Counted from the first letter of the stretch, positions 25,053 through 33,778 are shown. The stretch: DNA of 48,715 bases from UBA2227 sp036677505 (GCA_036677505.1 JAVBWK010000017.1:1-48715); one strand, 5' to 3'. Notes: generated by a model from the sequence alone, not told the origin. A program made the numbers and translations.

Positions 25053-25058
25053 CATTTA

Positions 25059-25087
25059 TTGAAATAAGCGCTTTCATCTTTTATAAT
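25059..25087 (+). promoter_or_regulatory. Promoter of lplA-lpd
   Basis: TTGAAA (25059-25064), 17-bp spacer, TATAAT (25082-25087); ribosome site GGAGGA follows at 25095-25100 and ATG at 25106. A near-consensus vegetative promoter. Confidence 0.88.
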
Positions 25088-25105
25088 ACTTGTGGAGGAC
25101 GTTTA

Positions 25106-26080
25106 ATGAAAGCAATCTATGTTCTTAGCCCTTTGACCAATCCTTTTGTAAATCTGGCTTATGAAGATTGGATGATGGATCAGATTCAGGATGATGAAAT
25201 TCTTTTTTTCCTGTGGCAAAACCAGCATACGGTGGTCATCGGAAAAAATCAAAATGCGTATAAAGAGTGTAAAGTCGCAGAACTTGAAAATGACGGCGGT
25301 AAGCTGGCACGTCGTTCTTCCGGTGGCGGCGCCGTGTATCACGATTTGGGCAATCTCAACTTTACCTTCATTGCCCCGCATCACCGCTATGACTTGCATA
25401 AACAACTGAAAGTCATTCTGACCGCACTGAACAAACTGGGCATCGAAGCGAAGTTTGCCGGGCGCAATGATATCGAAGTCGACGGGTGTAAAGTGTCGGG
25501 CAATGCCTTTACCAAACGTAAGAACAACTCATTGCATCACGGAACTCTGCTTGTTGATGTGAAGATGGAAGATCTGGCGAAGTATCTGAATGTATCGAAA
25601 GCGAAGATGCAGTCCAAAGGCGTGGATTCGGTGCGAAAGCGCGTTGCGAATCTGAAGCAGTTTAATCCCGAACTGACAATCCCACAGCTGATTGAAACAC
25701 TGAAGGTCAGTTTTGAGGAAGTTTATCATACGAAACTGACGGAACAGCTGATGGACACCACGCAATATCAGGATCGGGTCGTCATGTACAGGTCCAATCA
25801 GTGGCGCTTAAATCCGATCGAATCGTTTGAGGCTCAAGTGGAAACGAAGTTTCCTTGGGGTGAAATCCAGGCGTTTTTCCATGTGAAAAGCGGCATGGTC
25901 ATCGAGTCACACATTTACAGCGATGCAATGAACCCTCTGTTTATCGAAGAACTCAAGAAATCATGGACAGACATTCCTTTTGAACGGTCGGCCATGAAAG
26001 ATGCGGTTATAAATCCGGAACATCAGGATATGGTAGAAGATATCCTTTCCGCCTGTTTCCATCGTGAGGAGAACATATGA
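25106..26080 (+). CDS. lplA: Lipoate-protein ligase
   Basis: LplA activates free lipoate with ATP and attaches it to a lysine of lipoyl domains such as GcvH. The catalytic fold shows RRSSGGGAVYHDLGNLNFTF at about residues 70-90 (lipoate-binding loop), KVSGNAF with the conserved Lys of the adenylate site, and the C-terminal accessory domain from about residue 250. Length 324 aa is typical. An upstream frame reaches 24977, but the promoter at 25059-25087 and GGAGGA fix ATG 25106. It overlaps the dihydrolipoyl dehydrogenase gene by 4 nt, and the glycine cleavage genes follow, so GcvH is the likely substrate. Confidence 0.96.
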   Translation: MKAIYVLSPLTNPFVNLAYEDWMMDQIQDDEILFFLWQNQHTVVIGKNQNAYKECKVAELENDGGKLARRSSGGGAVYHDLGNLNFTFIAPHHRYDLHKQLKVILTALNKLGIEAKFAGRNDIEVDGCKVSGNAFTKRKNNSLHHGTLLVDVKMEDLAKYLNVSKAKMQSKGVDSVRKRVANLKQFNPELTIPQLIETLKVSFEEVYHTKLTEQLMDTTQYQDRVVMYRSNQWRLNPIESFEAQVETKFPWGEIQAFFHVKSGMVIESHIYSDAMNPLFIEELKKSWTDIPFERSAMKDAVINPEHQDMVEDILSACFHREENI

Positions 26081-27465
26081 AAATCGTCGTCATCGGCGGT
26101 GGTATCGGCGGTTATACTGCCGCCATCAAAGCTGCACAATATAAAGCTGAAGTCGTTTTGATTGAAAAAGGAAAACTGGGCGGAACCTGTCTGAATCGCG
26201 GTTGTATTCCAACCAAAGCCTTTTTGCATGATGCCCATATCATCGAGGCCGTACACACATCCAAAACTTTGGGCATATTTGACAGTGTGCCCAATCATAA
26301 TGTACAGGCGATCATCGACCGGAAAGATACCGTTGTTTCCCGTCTGAGAGATGGGATCGCCTCGTTGTGTAAAGCCAATAAGATCGAGCTGATCGAAGAT
26401 GAGGCTGGTTTTATCGATCAACATTCCCTGTTGTTAAAAAACAGAAATGAAAAAATCACAGCGGACATCTTTATCATCGCCACCGGATCACAACCTCATC
26501 GTTTACCCATCGAAGGAGCGCATAGTGAAGAAGTCTGGACCAGTGATGACTGTTTTGATACACCGATCCAGCCGGGCGAGCATGTGTGTCTGATCGGCGG
26601 CGGGGTCATCGGAGTCGAACTGGCCACTTTCTATAAGTCGATTGGCTGCAATGTGACGGTCATCGAAGCGCAGAAGCGCATCCTACCGACGTTAGATAAG
26701 GATGCGGCCAATCAGTTGGCTACGATGCTTAAAAAGCAGTCGGTAACGATACTGACCAACGCGATGGTCGATAAAATCATTCCGGAATCTCCGTATCAGG
26801 TCATCTGCCATGTCAATGGCATTGAACATAAGATCACGGCGGACCGGATCATTCAGTCAGTCGGGCGTAAAGCAGTATTTTCTGATTTGAAACCGGAAAA
26901 TGCCCAAATTGAATCCACAAAAGTAATTAAGGTCAATGAGGCTTATCAGACCAACATCCCTCACATTTATGCGATCGGGGATGTCAACGGTCAGTGCTGG
27001 CTGGCGCATGGGGCGGCCGCCCAAGCCAAAGTTGCTGTCGATCATATCTTCCATCCGGACAAACCCACTCATTCTTTGCTTATCCCCAGTGTCGTTTACA
27101 GCGATCCGCAAATCGCCTCGATCGGACTGGATGAAACTGCCGCAAAAGAGCAAAATATCGAAATCAAAACTGGGAAATTTCTGGTTTCGGCCAACGGGAA
27201 ACATGTGGTCGAAGGTAAGGATCGTGGGTTTATCAAAGTAATTACCGATACGGACAACCGAATCTTAGGAGCGACGATATTCTCGCATCTGGCCAGTGAA
27301 ATGATCCCCTATATGACGCAGGCGATTTTGACGCATCAGACGATTGAGTCGTTGGAGAGTGTCGTTTTCCCGCATCCGACGATTACGGAATCGTTGGAAG
27401 ATGCAATGGCCGATGTATTGGGTATGTCGATCCATTCTTTCCCGAAAGTGCGAAACAACAATTAA
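26077..27465 (+). CDS. lpdA: Dihydrolipoyl dehydrogenase (E3 / L-protein)
   Basis: The FAD-dependent L-protein that re-oxidises dihydrolipoyl-GcvH with NAD+. It has the FAD GGGIGGYTA loop at the N-terminus, the redox disulfide Cys38-Cys43 (GGTCLNRGCIPTK), a second Rossmann NAD site (LIGGGVIGVELA), and the C-terminal interface with the catalytic His-Glu (FPHPTITESLED). Length 462 aa is normal. It overlaps lplA by 4 nt. There are no 2-oxoacid dehydrogenase genes in the window, so a role in glycine cleavage is the best fit. Confidence 0.95.
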   Translation: MKIVVIGGGIGGYTAAIKAAQYKAEVVLIEKGKLGGTCLNRGCIPTKAFLHDAHIIEAVHTSKTLGIFDSVPNHNVQAIIDRKDTVVSRLRDGIASLCKANKIELIEDEAGFIDQHSLLLKNRNEKITADIFIIATGSQPHRLPIEGAHSEEVWTSDDCFDTPIQPGEHVCLIGGGVIGVELATFYKSIGCNVTVIEAQKRILPTLDKDAANQLATMLKKQSVTILTNAMVDKIIPESPYQVICHVNGIEHKITADRIIQSVGRKAVFSDLKPENAQIESTKVIKVNEAYQTNIPHIYAIGDVNGQCWLAHGAAAQAKVAVDHIFHPDKPTHSLLIPSVVYSDPQIASIGLDETAAKEQNIEIKTGKFLVSANGKHVVEGKDRGFIKVITDTDNRILGATIFSHLASEMIPYMTQAILTHQTIESLESVVFPHPTITESLEDAMADVLGMSIHSFPKVRNNN

Positions 27466-27533
27466 AGCGCTAGATACAGCTCAAATCATTTGCAAAAAAC
27501 CGATAAGCGATTTGCAGTGACTGGAGGATAAAA

Positions 27534-27923
27534 ATGGTCAATGGTATAAATCATATAACATTCAGTGTGTCTGATTTGCAAGTATCCCTGAGATTCTACA
27601 TAGATTTGTTGGGACTCAAATTAGTTAAAGCTTGGGATGAAGGTGCCTATTTGTTAGCAGGAAATCAATGGATTGCTCTCAACGTTGAAACTCGTTCAAC
27701 TCAATGTGATCATTCAACCTATTCTCACATAGCATTTAATGTGTCTTTTGCAGATTTTCAAGAAACTAGAGACAGACTTGTAGATGCTGGTGTCATCTCT
27801 TTCAAAGAGAACACATCTGAAGGTAGTTCGTTCTATTTTCTGGATCCCGATGGACATAAACTTGAACTGCATTTCAATACACTGGAAGACAGATTGAAAT
27901 GGTTCAATGAAAATCAAATATAG
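27534..27923 (+). CDS. FosA-like VOC-family thiol transferase (possible fosfomycin resistance)
   Basis: A 129-aa vicinal-oxygen-chelate protein. Metal-ligand positions match FosA with a one-residue offset: His7 (GINHIT), His65 (STYSHIAF) and Glu111 (HKLELH). Thr9, which in FosA contacts the fosfomycin epoxide, is kept, and SEGSSFYFLDPDGH matches the FosA potassium loop. It lacks the Glu44 base of FosX (Asn here). The WIALNVE stretch is closer to FosB, so FosA, FosB or an uncharacterised relative are all open; the thiol (glutathione or bacillithiol) cannot be told. The gene is AT-richer than its neighbours, lies alone between lpd and the glycine riboswitch with no operon partner, and has its own GGAGG site: signs of separate acquisition. 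Confidence 0.85.
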   Translation: MVNGINHITFSVSDLQVSLRFYIDLLGLKLVKAWDEGAYLLAGNQWIALNVETRSTQCDHSTYSHIAFNVSFADFQETRDRLVDAGVISFKENTSEGSSFYFLDPDGHKLELHFNTLEDRLKWFNENQI

Positions 27924-28143
27924 CATTTTCTGATCGTGATTCGAGCTGTATTCTATACAACATGCGTAGACGGTACTCAGCATGATGCAGAGTCATCCCA
28001 AGGGCTGTTGTTCGTGTTTATCAGAAAAGGGGAACACCCCCCATTAGTAACTCGAGCACTCGTTTAAAACTTCTTCATGCTTATTAGGTTCATCGATGAG
28101 TAAGAATCTGAAGTATTGTTATCTCTTCTTTTCCTAAAGTCCG
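27924..28143. other. Gene-free stretch between the FosA-like gene and the gcv promoter
   Basis: I found no supported gene here. It holds only a four-pair GGGG/CCCC hairpin near 28036-28048 with a short T-tract on the minus strand, too weak to call. No clear terminator follows the FosA-like gene, consistent with an inserted and imperfectly trimmed segment. Confidence 0.5.
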
Positions 28144-28172
28144 TTGATTAAAGAGGCATTTCCTCTTATAAT
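28144..28172 (+). promoter_or_regulatory. Promoter of the gcv operon
   Basis: TTGATT (28144-28149), 17-bp spacer, TATAAT (28167-28172), about 20 nt ahead of the riboswitch. Confidence 0.85.
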
Positions 28173-28185
28173 GATGGTAGATATG

Positions 28186-28342
28186 GATGAAGAAACCGGG
28201 AGAGAGTGGCAACACCGCCGAAGGAGCATTCGCGCTTAAACTTTCAGGCAAAAAGGACCGGTTTTGGACAAACCTCGTAGAGTGAGCAATCCACCGAAGA
28301 AGCAATCCCGTAAGGGAGAATCTTTCAGGTCAAAGGACGAGG
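28186..28342 (+). ncRNA. Tandem glycine riboswitch (two aptamers)
   Basis: Two glycine aptamers in series, the classic arrangement before gcvT. Aptamer 1 closes with AAACCGG (28193-28199) and CCGGTTT (28258-28264); aptamer 2 closes with CCTCGT (28273-28278) and ACGAGG (28337-28342). Each has the family core, seen as GAGAGTGGCAACACCGCCGA and GAGTGAGCAATCCACCGA, and the 3' CTTTCAGG(C/T) strand. The short linker between them is typical. Glycine binding to both halves is known to switch on gcv expression in Bacillota. A terminator follows directly. Confidence 0.96.
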
Positions 28343-28372
28343 GCGCACAGTCATTTCTGTGCGTCATTTTTT
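28343..28372 (+). terminator. Riboswitch expression-platform terminator
   Basis: CGCACAG (28344-28350), six-nt loop, CTGTGCG (28357-28363) and a T-run. It abuts the P1 stem of aptamer 2, so glycine binding can be expected to prevent its formation, although an explicit antiterminator was not traced. Confidence 0.9.
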
Positions 28373-28394
28373 ATTCTGAAAAGGAGGTTTCATT

Positions 28395-29468
28395 TTGGAA
28401 AAGAAAACACCGTTGTATGATTGTCATTTAGAAGCCAAAGGTAAAATCGTGGAATTTGGCGGTTATCTGTTGCCGATTCAGTATGAGACGGGCATTATGA
28501 CCGAACATAAAGCCGTTCGGGAAAATGTCGGGATGTTCGATGTTTCGCATATGGGCGAATTCATCTTGGAAGGTCCCGATGCCCTGGCGAATGTCAATTT
28601 CTTGTTTACCAATGATTTTACGGATTTACCGTTGGGCGGAGTGCGTTACAGCATCATGTGTCAGCCCGATGGCAATACCGTGGATGACTTGCTTGTGTAT
28701 CGGATGAAAGAAGATAAGTTTTATATCGTCGTCAATGCGTCCAACCGGGATAAAGACCGTGAGTGGATCCTAGCCCATAAGTTTGGGAATGTGCATTTCG
28801 AGGATATCAGTGATGATATCGGACAGATTGCCATTCAAGGTCCTAACAGTGAAAAAGTTGTGGCCAAACTGACCGATCAGATTCCGCAGAAGTATTACAC
28901 ATTTATCGATGATGTGACCTTTGCGGGCAAAAAAGTTCTGATCTCACGGACGGGTTATACCGGAGAAGACGGCTTTGAGGTGTACTGTGCGAAAGACGAT
29001 ACACCGCACTTGTGGAATGAAGTGTTAAAGGCCGGTGAAGAGTTTGGACTGATTCCGTGCGGTCTGGGGTGTCGTGACACGTTGAGATTTGAGGCCGGCA
29101 TGCCGTTGTACGGTCATGAGCTCAGTGAGACAATCAATCCCGTGGAAGCCGGATTGAAAATGTTTGTCAGACTCGACAAACCTGATTTTATCGGAAAAGA
29201 AGCATTAAGTAAGGAGCGCACGCGTAAGCGTCTGGCGTTTAAAGTAGCGGACAAAGGCATTGCCCGGGAGCACTGCGATGTGTATGCGGATGATGTTTGG
29301 GTCGGTCATGTAACCACCGGTACTTTCTCCCCCACCCTCAATCAGGCCGTCTTTACCGCTTTAATTCGCGCTGATGTAAGCAGTGAAGCGCAGTTTTCCG
29401 TGGATGTGCGCGGAAGAAGATTAAAAGCAGAAATCACGAAGTTTCCGTTTGTTCGTAAATCTAGATAA
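28395..29468 (+). CDS. gcvT: Glycine cleavage system T-protein (aminomethyltransferase)
   Basis: GcvT transfers the methylene group from aminomethyl-GcvH to tetrahydrofolate and releases ammonia. It has the folate-binding start (GYLLPIQYETGIMTEHKAVR, with MFDVSHMGEF), the VNASNRDKDREWI segment, RTGYTGEDGFEVY, and the C-terminal barrel with HVTTGTFSPTL. The 357-aa length is usual. It starts with TTG (28395) preceded by AAGGAGGT at 6-nt spacing. It is the first gene of the four-gene gcv operon under the glycine riboswitch. Confidence 0.96.
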   Translation: MEKKTPLYDCHLEAKGKIVEFGGYLLPIQYETGIMTEHKAVRENVGMFDVSHMGEFILEGPDALANVNFLFTNDFTDLPLGGVRYSIMCQPDGNTVDDLLVYRMKEDKFYIVVNASNRDKDREWILAHKFGNVHFEDISDDIGQIAIQGPNSEKVVAKLTDQIPQKYYTFIDDVTFAGKKVLISRTGYTGEDGFEVYCAKDDTPHLWNEVLKAGEEFGLIPCGLGCRDTLRFEAGMPLYGHELSETINPVEAGLKMFVRLDKPDFIGKEALSKERTRKRLAFKVADKGIAREHCDVYADDVWVGHVTTGTFSPTLNQAVFTALIRADVSSEAQFSVDVRGRRLKAEITKFPFVRKSR

Positions 29469-29483
29469 AGGAGGATATCAACC

Positions 29484-29855
29484 ATGAAAGTTCTAGATCA
29501 TTTGTTTTACACCGAATCCCATGAGTGGGTCCAGTTTTTAGAGGATGGTACGGCGTTGGTCGGTATCACCGATTTCGCTCAGCATGAACTGGGAGATTTG
29601 GTTTATGTCAATCTGCCGGAAGTCGGCGACACCGTTACTGCCGGCAAGCGTTTTTGCGATGTCGAATCGGTCAAGGCAGTGTCCGATGTGTATGCACCGG
29701 TCAACGGTGTGATCCTTGAGGTCAATGAAGATCTGACGGATGCGCCGGAAAAACTGAATACTGATCCGTATGGTGCCTGGTTTGTCAAGCTGGGTGAAGT
29801 GACCGGGAAAGAACGTCTGATCAGTGCTGAGGCTTATCGCAGTCAGACAGAATAA
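29484..29855 (+). CDS. gcvH: Glycine cleavage system H-protein
   Basis: GcvH is the shuttle protein that carries the aminomethyl group on a lipoyl arm. The lipoylation Lys64 lies in the motif VESVKAVSDVYAPVNG, within a typical H-protein fold (123 aa): TESHEWV at the start, GITDFAQHELGDLVYV, then the lipoyl hairpin and the C-terminal WFVKL. A good GGAGG precedes the ATG. It sits 15 nt behind gcvT and 11 nt before gcvPA. The lipoate is presumably attached by LplA of the adjacent operon. Confidence 0.97.
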   Translation: MKVLDHLFYTESHEWVQFLEDGTALVGITDFAQHELGDLVYVNLPEVGDTVTAGKRFCDVESVKAVSDVYAPVNGVILEVNEDLTDAPEKLNTDPYGAWFVKLGEVTGKERLISAEAYRSQTE

Positions 29856-29866
29856 GGAGGAGCGCA

Positions 29867-31180
29867 ATGGCTCAATATGTTCCCAATACAAAAAGCGAAC
29901 AGTTGAAAATGTTAGAGGAGATCGGTAAAACCTGGGATGACCTGATTGCACCGATCCCCCAGAATGTCCGACTGAATCGCGAACTCGATTTGCCGCCGGG
30001 GCTCAGTGAGTTTGAAGTGCTGGCAAAGATGTCCGGTTATGCCAAAGAAAATAAAGTATTTTCGACCGTACTGCGTGGGGCCGGTGCATATCGCCATCTG
30101 ATTCCCAGCGTAGTGAAACATCTCTCTTCCCGAGAAGAATTCGTGACGGCCTATACCCCGTATCAGGCAGAGTTCTCTCAGGGGATTTTACAGTCGATTT
30201 TTGAATATCAGACCATGATCTGTCAGCTGACCGGCATGGACGCGTCCAATGCGTCGGTGTACGATGGGGCCAGTGCCGTGGCGGAAGCTGTCAATATGAC
30301 GGTGGATCGTAAGCGTCGCAAAGCCTTGTTATCGGCCAATCTGGATCCTCAGTCGATCATGACCGTCAAAACCTATACTCAGCACTTGCCGATCGATGTG
30401 GAAATCATCCCGTCGAAAAACGGCCGGTTGGATGTGGAGTGGCTGAGGAATAACCTTTCTGAAGATTTGGCGTGTGTCGTCATTCAACATCCCAATTACT
30501 ATGGAATCCTTGAAGATACTCAGGCCATCAGTGATGTGACTCACTCGGCCAAGGCCAAACTGATCGTTTCGGTCAATCCGATTTCGCTGGCATTATTTAA
30601 AGAGCCGAGGGCTTATGGTGCGGACATTGCGGTCGGGGAAGCTCAGCCGTTGGGTCTCAATATTGCTTTCGGCGGTCCGTATCTCGGATTTATGGCGACG
30701 ACCAATGAGATGGTCCGTAAGCTGCCGGGTCGTATCGTCGGTCAGACGTTGGATTTGGATGGTAAGCGTGCCTTCGTCTTGACGTTACAAGCCCGTGAAC
30801 AGCATATCCGTCGTGAGAAAGCGTCGAGCAGTCTGTGTTCCAATCAGGCGCACTGTGCCTTGACAGCAGCGATGTATCTGACTTCGATGGGTCCGCAGGG
30901 ATTAAAAGAGGTGGCATCGCAAAGCTATCACAAGGCCCATTTCTTACAAAAACAGTTATCCGCACTCGGATTTAAATTAAAATACGATCAGCCGTTTTTC
31001 CATGAGTTTGTGACGACGACACCGGTATCGACCGAATTGATCGTCCAGCATTTGGAGCAGCATGATATTCTGGCAGGTTTGCCATTAGGCGATCATACGA
31101 TGTTGTGGTGTGTGACGGAGGCGGTCAGTGACAAAGAAATCCATACCGTGCTTCGTCTGTTAGAGGAGGTGTCAAAATGA
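29867..31180 (+). CDS. gcvPA: Glycine dehydrogenase (decarboxylating) subunit 1
   Basis: One half of the split P-protein, which forms a heterotetramer with GcvPB and decarboxylates glycine with PLP. Conserved stretches include FLGAGAYRHLIPSVV-like RGAGAYRHLIPSVVKH, TPYQAEFSQGILQSIFEYQT, DGASAVAEAVNM and EKASSSLCSNQA. Length 437 aa is right for GcvPA. It overlaps gcvPB by 4 nt. Split P-protein is common in Bacillota. Confidence 0.96.
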   Translation: MAQYVPNTKSEQLKMLEEIGKTWDDLIAPIPQNVRLNRELDLPPGLSEFEVLAKMSGYAKENKVFSTVLRGAGAYRHLIPSVVKHLSSREEFVTAYTPYQAEFSQGILQSIFEYQTMICQLTGMDASNASVYDGASAVAEAVNMTVDRKRRKALLSANLDPQSIMTVKTYTQHLPIDVEIIPSKNGRLDVEWLRNNLSEDLACVVIQHPNYYGILEDTQAISDVTHSAKAKLIVSVNPISLALFKEPRAYGADIAVGEAQPLGLNIAFGGPYLGFMATTNEMVRKLPGRIVGQTLDLDGKRAFVLTLQAREQHIRREKASSSLCSNQAHCALTAAMYLTSMGPQGLKEVASQSYHKAHFLQKQLSALGFKLKYDQPFFHEFVTTTPVSTELIVQHLEQHDILAGLPLGDHTMLWCVTEAVSDKEIHTVLRLLEEVSK

Positions 31181-32619
31181 GTAACCTGATTTTTGAGACC
31201 AGTCGCGAGGGCAGACGCTGTGTAATGCTGCCAAGCAGTCAGATGCATGGTGATGATGTCTATGTTGAGTTTATCAGAGAAACAGCTCCGGAGCTTCCGG
31301 AAGTCGCGGAGATCGATATCGTCCGTCATTACATCGGTCTTTCTCGTAAAGCCCACGGGGTAGACAACGGGTTCTATCCGTTGGGTTCGTGTACCATGAA
31401 GTATAATCCGCGTTTAAACGAAGATACAGCATCCCTGCCGGGTTTTGCCCATCTTCACCCCTTACAGCCCGAGCATACGGTTAACGGCTCCCTGAAGGCT
31501 CTGTGGCACTTACAGACGAGTTTATGTGAAGTGACCGGTATGGACGCCTTTACGGTTCAGCCGGCCGCCGGTGCTCATGGCGAGTTTACGGGCATGCTTT
31601 TGATCAATGCGTATCACCAGTCCAGAAAAGACAGCGCAAGGACTCAAGTCATTGTTCCTGACTCGGCACACGGCACCAACCCGGCTTCCGCAGCGATGGC
31701 CGGCTATGAAGTTATCAGTGTCAAATCCAATGATAAGGGCGGTGTCGATATTGACGAGCTGAGAAGTCTGGTCAGTGAAAAGACTGCCGCGCTGATGCTG
31801 ACCAATCCCAATACCTTAGGTCTCTTTGATGAAAACATTAAGGAAATCGCTGATATCGTTCACGATGCCGGCGGACTGCTCTATTATGACGGGGCGAACT
31901 TAAATGCCATCATGGGACTTTCCCGTCCGGGAGATATGGGCTTTGATGTCGTGCATCTCAACTTGCATAAGACCTTCTCCACTCCGCATGGCGGTGGCGG
32001 TCCGGGGTCCGGTCCGGTGGGTGTCAAGAAGATCCTCGAACCTTTCCTTCCCAATGGAACCGTCATTAAAGAAAATGATCATATCACCATCAAAAACAAC
32101 GCAGAGATATCGATCGGGCGTATGCGCAGCTTCTACGGTAACTTTTTGACCAATATCCGGGCTCTGACCTATATTCTGTCACTGGGCAGAGACGGCCTGA
32201 AGGAAGCATCGAAAAACGCCGTGCTCAATGCCAACTATATGATGGAGAAACTCAATGATCTCTACACCGTCGCTTATCCGGGCACATGCATGCATGAGTT
32301 TGTGGTTTCGATGGAAAAAGAAAAACATGAGTACAATGTTTCGGCGAAGGATGTATCGAAGGCCCTGCTTGATGTGGGCATCCACCCGCCGACCATGTAC
32401 TTCCCCAATATCGTACATGAAGCGCTGATGATTGAGCCCAATGAAACGGAAAGCAAGGAAACCCTAGACTTTGCGATCCAGACATTCAGAGACATCTATC
32501 ACACAGCCATGACTAACAGCCAGGCACTGAGAGATGCACCGCTGACCACACCGGTCAAGCGTGTGGACGATGTGCTTGCGGCAAGAAGTCCGATTCTGAT
32601 TTATAAGAAGCCTGAGTAG
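31177..32619 (+). CDS. gcvPB: Glycine dehydrogenase (decarboxylating) subunit 2
   Basis: The PLP-carrying half of the split P-protein. The PLP lysine is Lys265 in HLNLHKTFSTPHGGGG, just before the glycine-rich loop GGGPGSGPVGV. Other conserved motifs are YPLGSCTMKYNPR, SAHGTNPASAAM, and the C-terminal VHEALMIEPNETESK. Length 480 aa is normal. It is the last gene of the gcv operon and is followed by a strong terminator. Confidence 0.97.
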   Translation: MSNLIFETSREGRRCVMLPSSQMHGDDVYVEFIRETAPELPEVAEIDIVRHYIGLSRKAHGVDNGFYPLGSCTMKYNPRLNEDTASLPGFAHLHPLQPEHTVNGSLKALWHLQTSLCEVTGMDAFTVQPAAGAHGEFTGMLLINAYHQSRKDSARTQVIVPDSAHGTNPASAAMAGYEVISVKSNDKGGVDIDELRSLVSEKTAALMLTNPNTLGLFDENIKEIADIVHDAGGLLYYDGANLNAIMGLSRPGDMGFDVVHLNLHKTFSTPHGGGGPGSGPVGVKKILEPFLPNGTVIKENDHITIKNNAEISIGRMRSFYGNFLTNIRALTYILSLGRDGLKEASKNAVLNANYMMEKLNDLYTVAYPGTCMHEFVVSMEKEKHEYNVSAKDVSKALLDVGIHPPTMYFPNIVHEALMIEPNETESKETLDFAIQTFRDIYHTAMTNSQALRDAPLTTPVKRVDDVLAARSPILIYKKPE

Positions 32620-32622
32620 TTT

Positions 32623-32648
32623 AAACCTCCCAAAAGGAGGTTTTTTTA
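32623..32648 (+). terminator. Terminator of the gcv operon
   Basis: AAACCTCC (32623-32630), five-nt loop, GGAGGTTT (32636-32643), then a T-run. Confidence 0.92.
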
Positions 32649-32656
32649 ACAAACGA

Positions 32657-32678
32657 AAAGCAATGTCACCATTGCTTT
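32657..32678 (-). terminator. Terminator of the acidic surface-protein gene
   Basis: AAAGCAATG and CATTGCTTT pair around a four-nt loop; the minus-strand side continues in T-rich sequence (TTTTCGTTTGTT). It faces the gcv terminator. Confidence 0.8.
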
Positions 32679-32685
32679 ATGTCAT

Positions 32686-33468
32686 TTATGCGGTTTTTCT
32701 CTTTCTGGAAGCAACCAGCAGTCCCAAGCCGAGCATTCCGGACAATAATCCGAGACCGCCAGATACATCGGAAGTATCCGGCAGTGATTCTTCTTCATCA
32801 CTCAGAACTTCATCTTCTTCGGTTTCTTCCTCAACGGTTTCTTCATTCTCATCATCTTCGCCAACTTCTTCTTCTATTGCTTCTTCTTCATTTTCGTCAT
32901 CATCACCCAATACTTCTTCATCTTCTTCATCCTGATCATCAACATCTTCTTCGAGTTCTTCCTCGTCCTCTTCATCGATGACTTCTTCTTCGTTATCTTC
33001 GTCGCTCTCTTCTTCAATTATCTCGTCATCATTGTCATCTTCATCATCGACGATTTCTTCTTCATCTTCACTGATATCAACCAAGAAGACCGCATTGCTT
33101 ACACCTTTGCGATCGCTTGTGGTGAAGCTGCCGGAGGTTCCGTTACCGTATTCCAATGAACTGGTACCGTGTTTGACCCACAGATCAGCGGTTGCGCCTG
33201 TGATGGACCATGTGAAACCGATGATTTCATTTCCGTCCTTAAATACATAATCAAATAATGTAACAATGACATCGCCCTTTGTCAGTGTCAGGCTGTCAGA
33301 CTGCGATTCAATCGTCCATCCGTCACCTTCCATTGAGTTTACGGTGCCATTGCTATTGAAATTGACTTTCACTCCGTTTTCCGGCAGACGTCCGGTGTTG
33401 GGTGCAGCACTTACCTTGTATGCAAACAGACTTAACAATAAACTTACCATGATTACAATTTTCTTCAT
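32686..33468 (-). CDS. Secreted acidic protein with LPDTS cell-wall-sorting-like end
   Basis: A 260-aa surface protein of unknown function. Residues 1-21 are a signal peptide (ending near KVSA). Residues about 22-135 form a small beta-rich domain with Gly, Asn, Thr and Ser, no Cys. Residues about 136-228 are an almost pure Asp/Glu run with scattered Asn and Val, giving a very low pI. Residues 229-260 hold LPDTS, a hydrophobic Gly/Leu helix and a final RKRK. This is the layout of an LPXTG sortase signal, but with Ser in place of the last Gly. No sortase gene is in the window. The acidic stretch could bind calcium or act as a stalk. The ribosome site is weak (purine-rich only). Confidence 0.83.
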   Translation of the reverse strand: MKKIVIMVSLLLSLFAYKVSAAPNTGRLPENGVKVNFNSNGTVNSMEGDGWTIESQSDSLTLTKGDVIVTLFDYVFKDGNEIIGFTWSITGATADLWVKHGTSSLEYGNGTSGSFTTSDRKGVSNAVFLVDISEDEEEIVDDEDDNDDEIIEEESDEDNEEEVIDEEDEEELEEDVDDQDEEDEEVLGDDDENEEEAIEEEVGEDDENEETVEEETEEDEVLSDEEESLPDTSDVSGGLGLLSGMLGLGLLVASRKRKTA

Positions 33469-33717
33469 ACTTTTTCTCTTTCTACGTTATTTCATATCGT
33501 TCTATGTTGTGATGTTATCTAAACACACTCCCATTACCACTGAAAATGTGTTCTTGTATCGTATTCTGACATAGTCCGGTTAGTTTTTGGTTAGTAAACA
33601 GATAAAGCAAAGTGTTAGTTAAAACAAAAAAAATCAAAAAAGAAACATCTGCTATTTTCATGGTTCTGCTTTTTACAGTCGACATCAACAATAAGACACT
33701 ACATATCTCATAATAAA

Positions 33718-33735
33718 TCGATTATGATTAATCGA
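33718..33735. repeat. 18-bp palindrome in the gene-free region
   Basis: TCGATTA, TGAT, TAATCGA: seven perfect pairs. It lies 250 bp upstream of the acidic-protein gene and has no T-run, so it looks like a protein-binding site more than a terminator. Confidence 0.4.
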
Positions 33736-33778
33736 ATTTTATAGTTTTTAAATCAATAATCATGGAAGGAAACATCGT

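Noticed and set aside
24977..25105. N-terminal extension of lplA
   Set aside because: It would cross the lplA promoter and the tetR operator; the ribosome site fixes ATG 25106.
27480..27533. Repeated ATTTGC blocks before the FosA-like gene as attachment site
   Set aside because: Only six bases repeat, and no partner copy was seen on the other side of the gene.
32663..32981. Ser-rich frames (+) opposite the acidic protein
   Set aside because: Ser runs are the antisense of Asp/Glu codons (GAA/GAT); no start signals.
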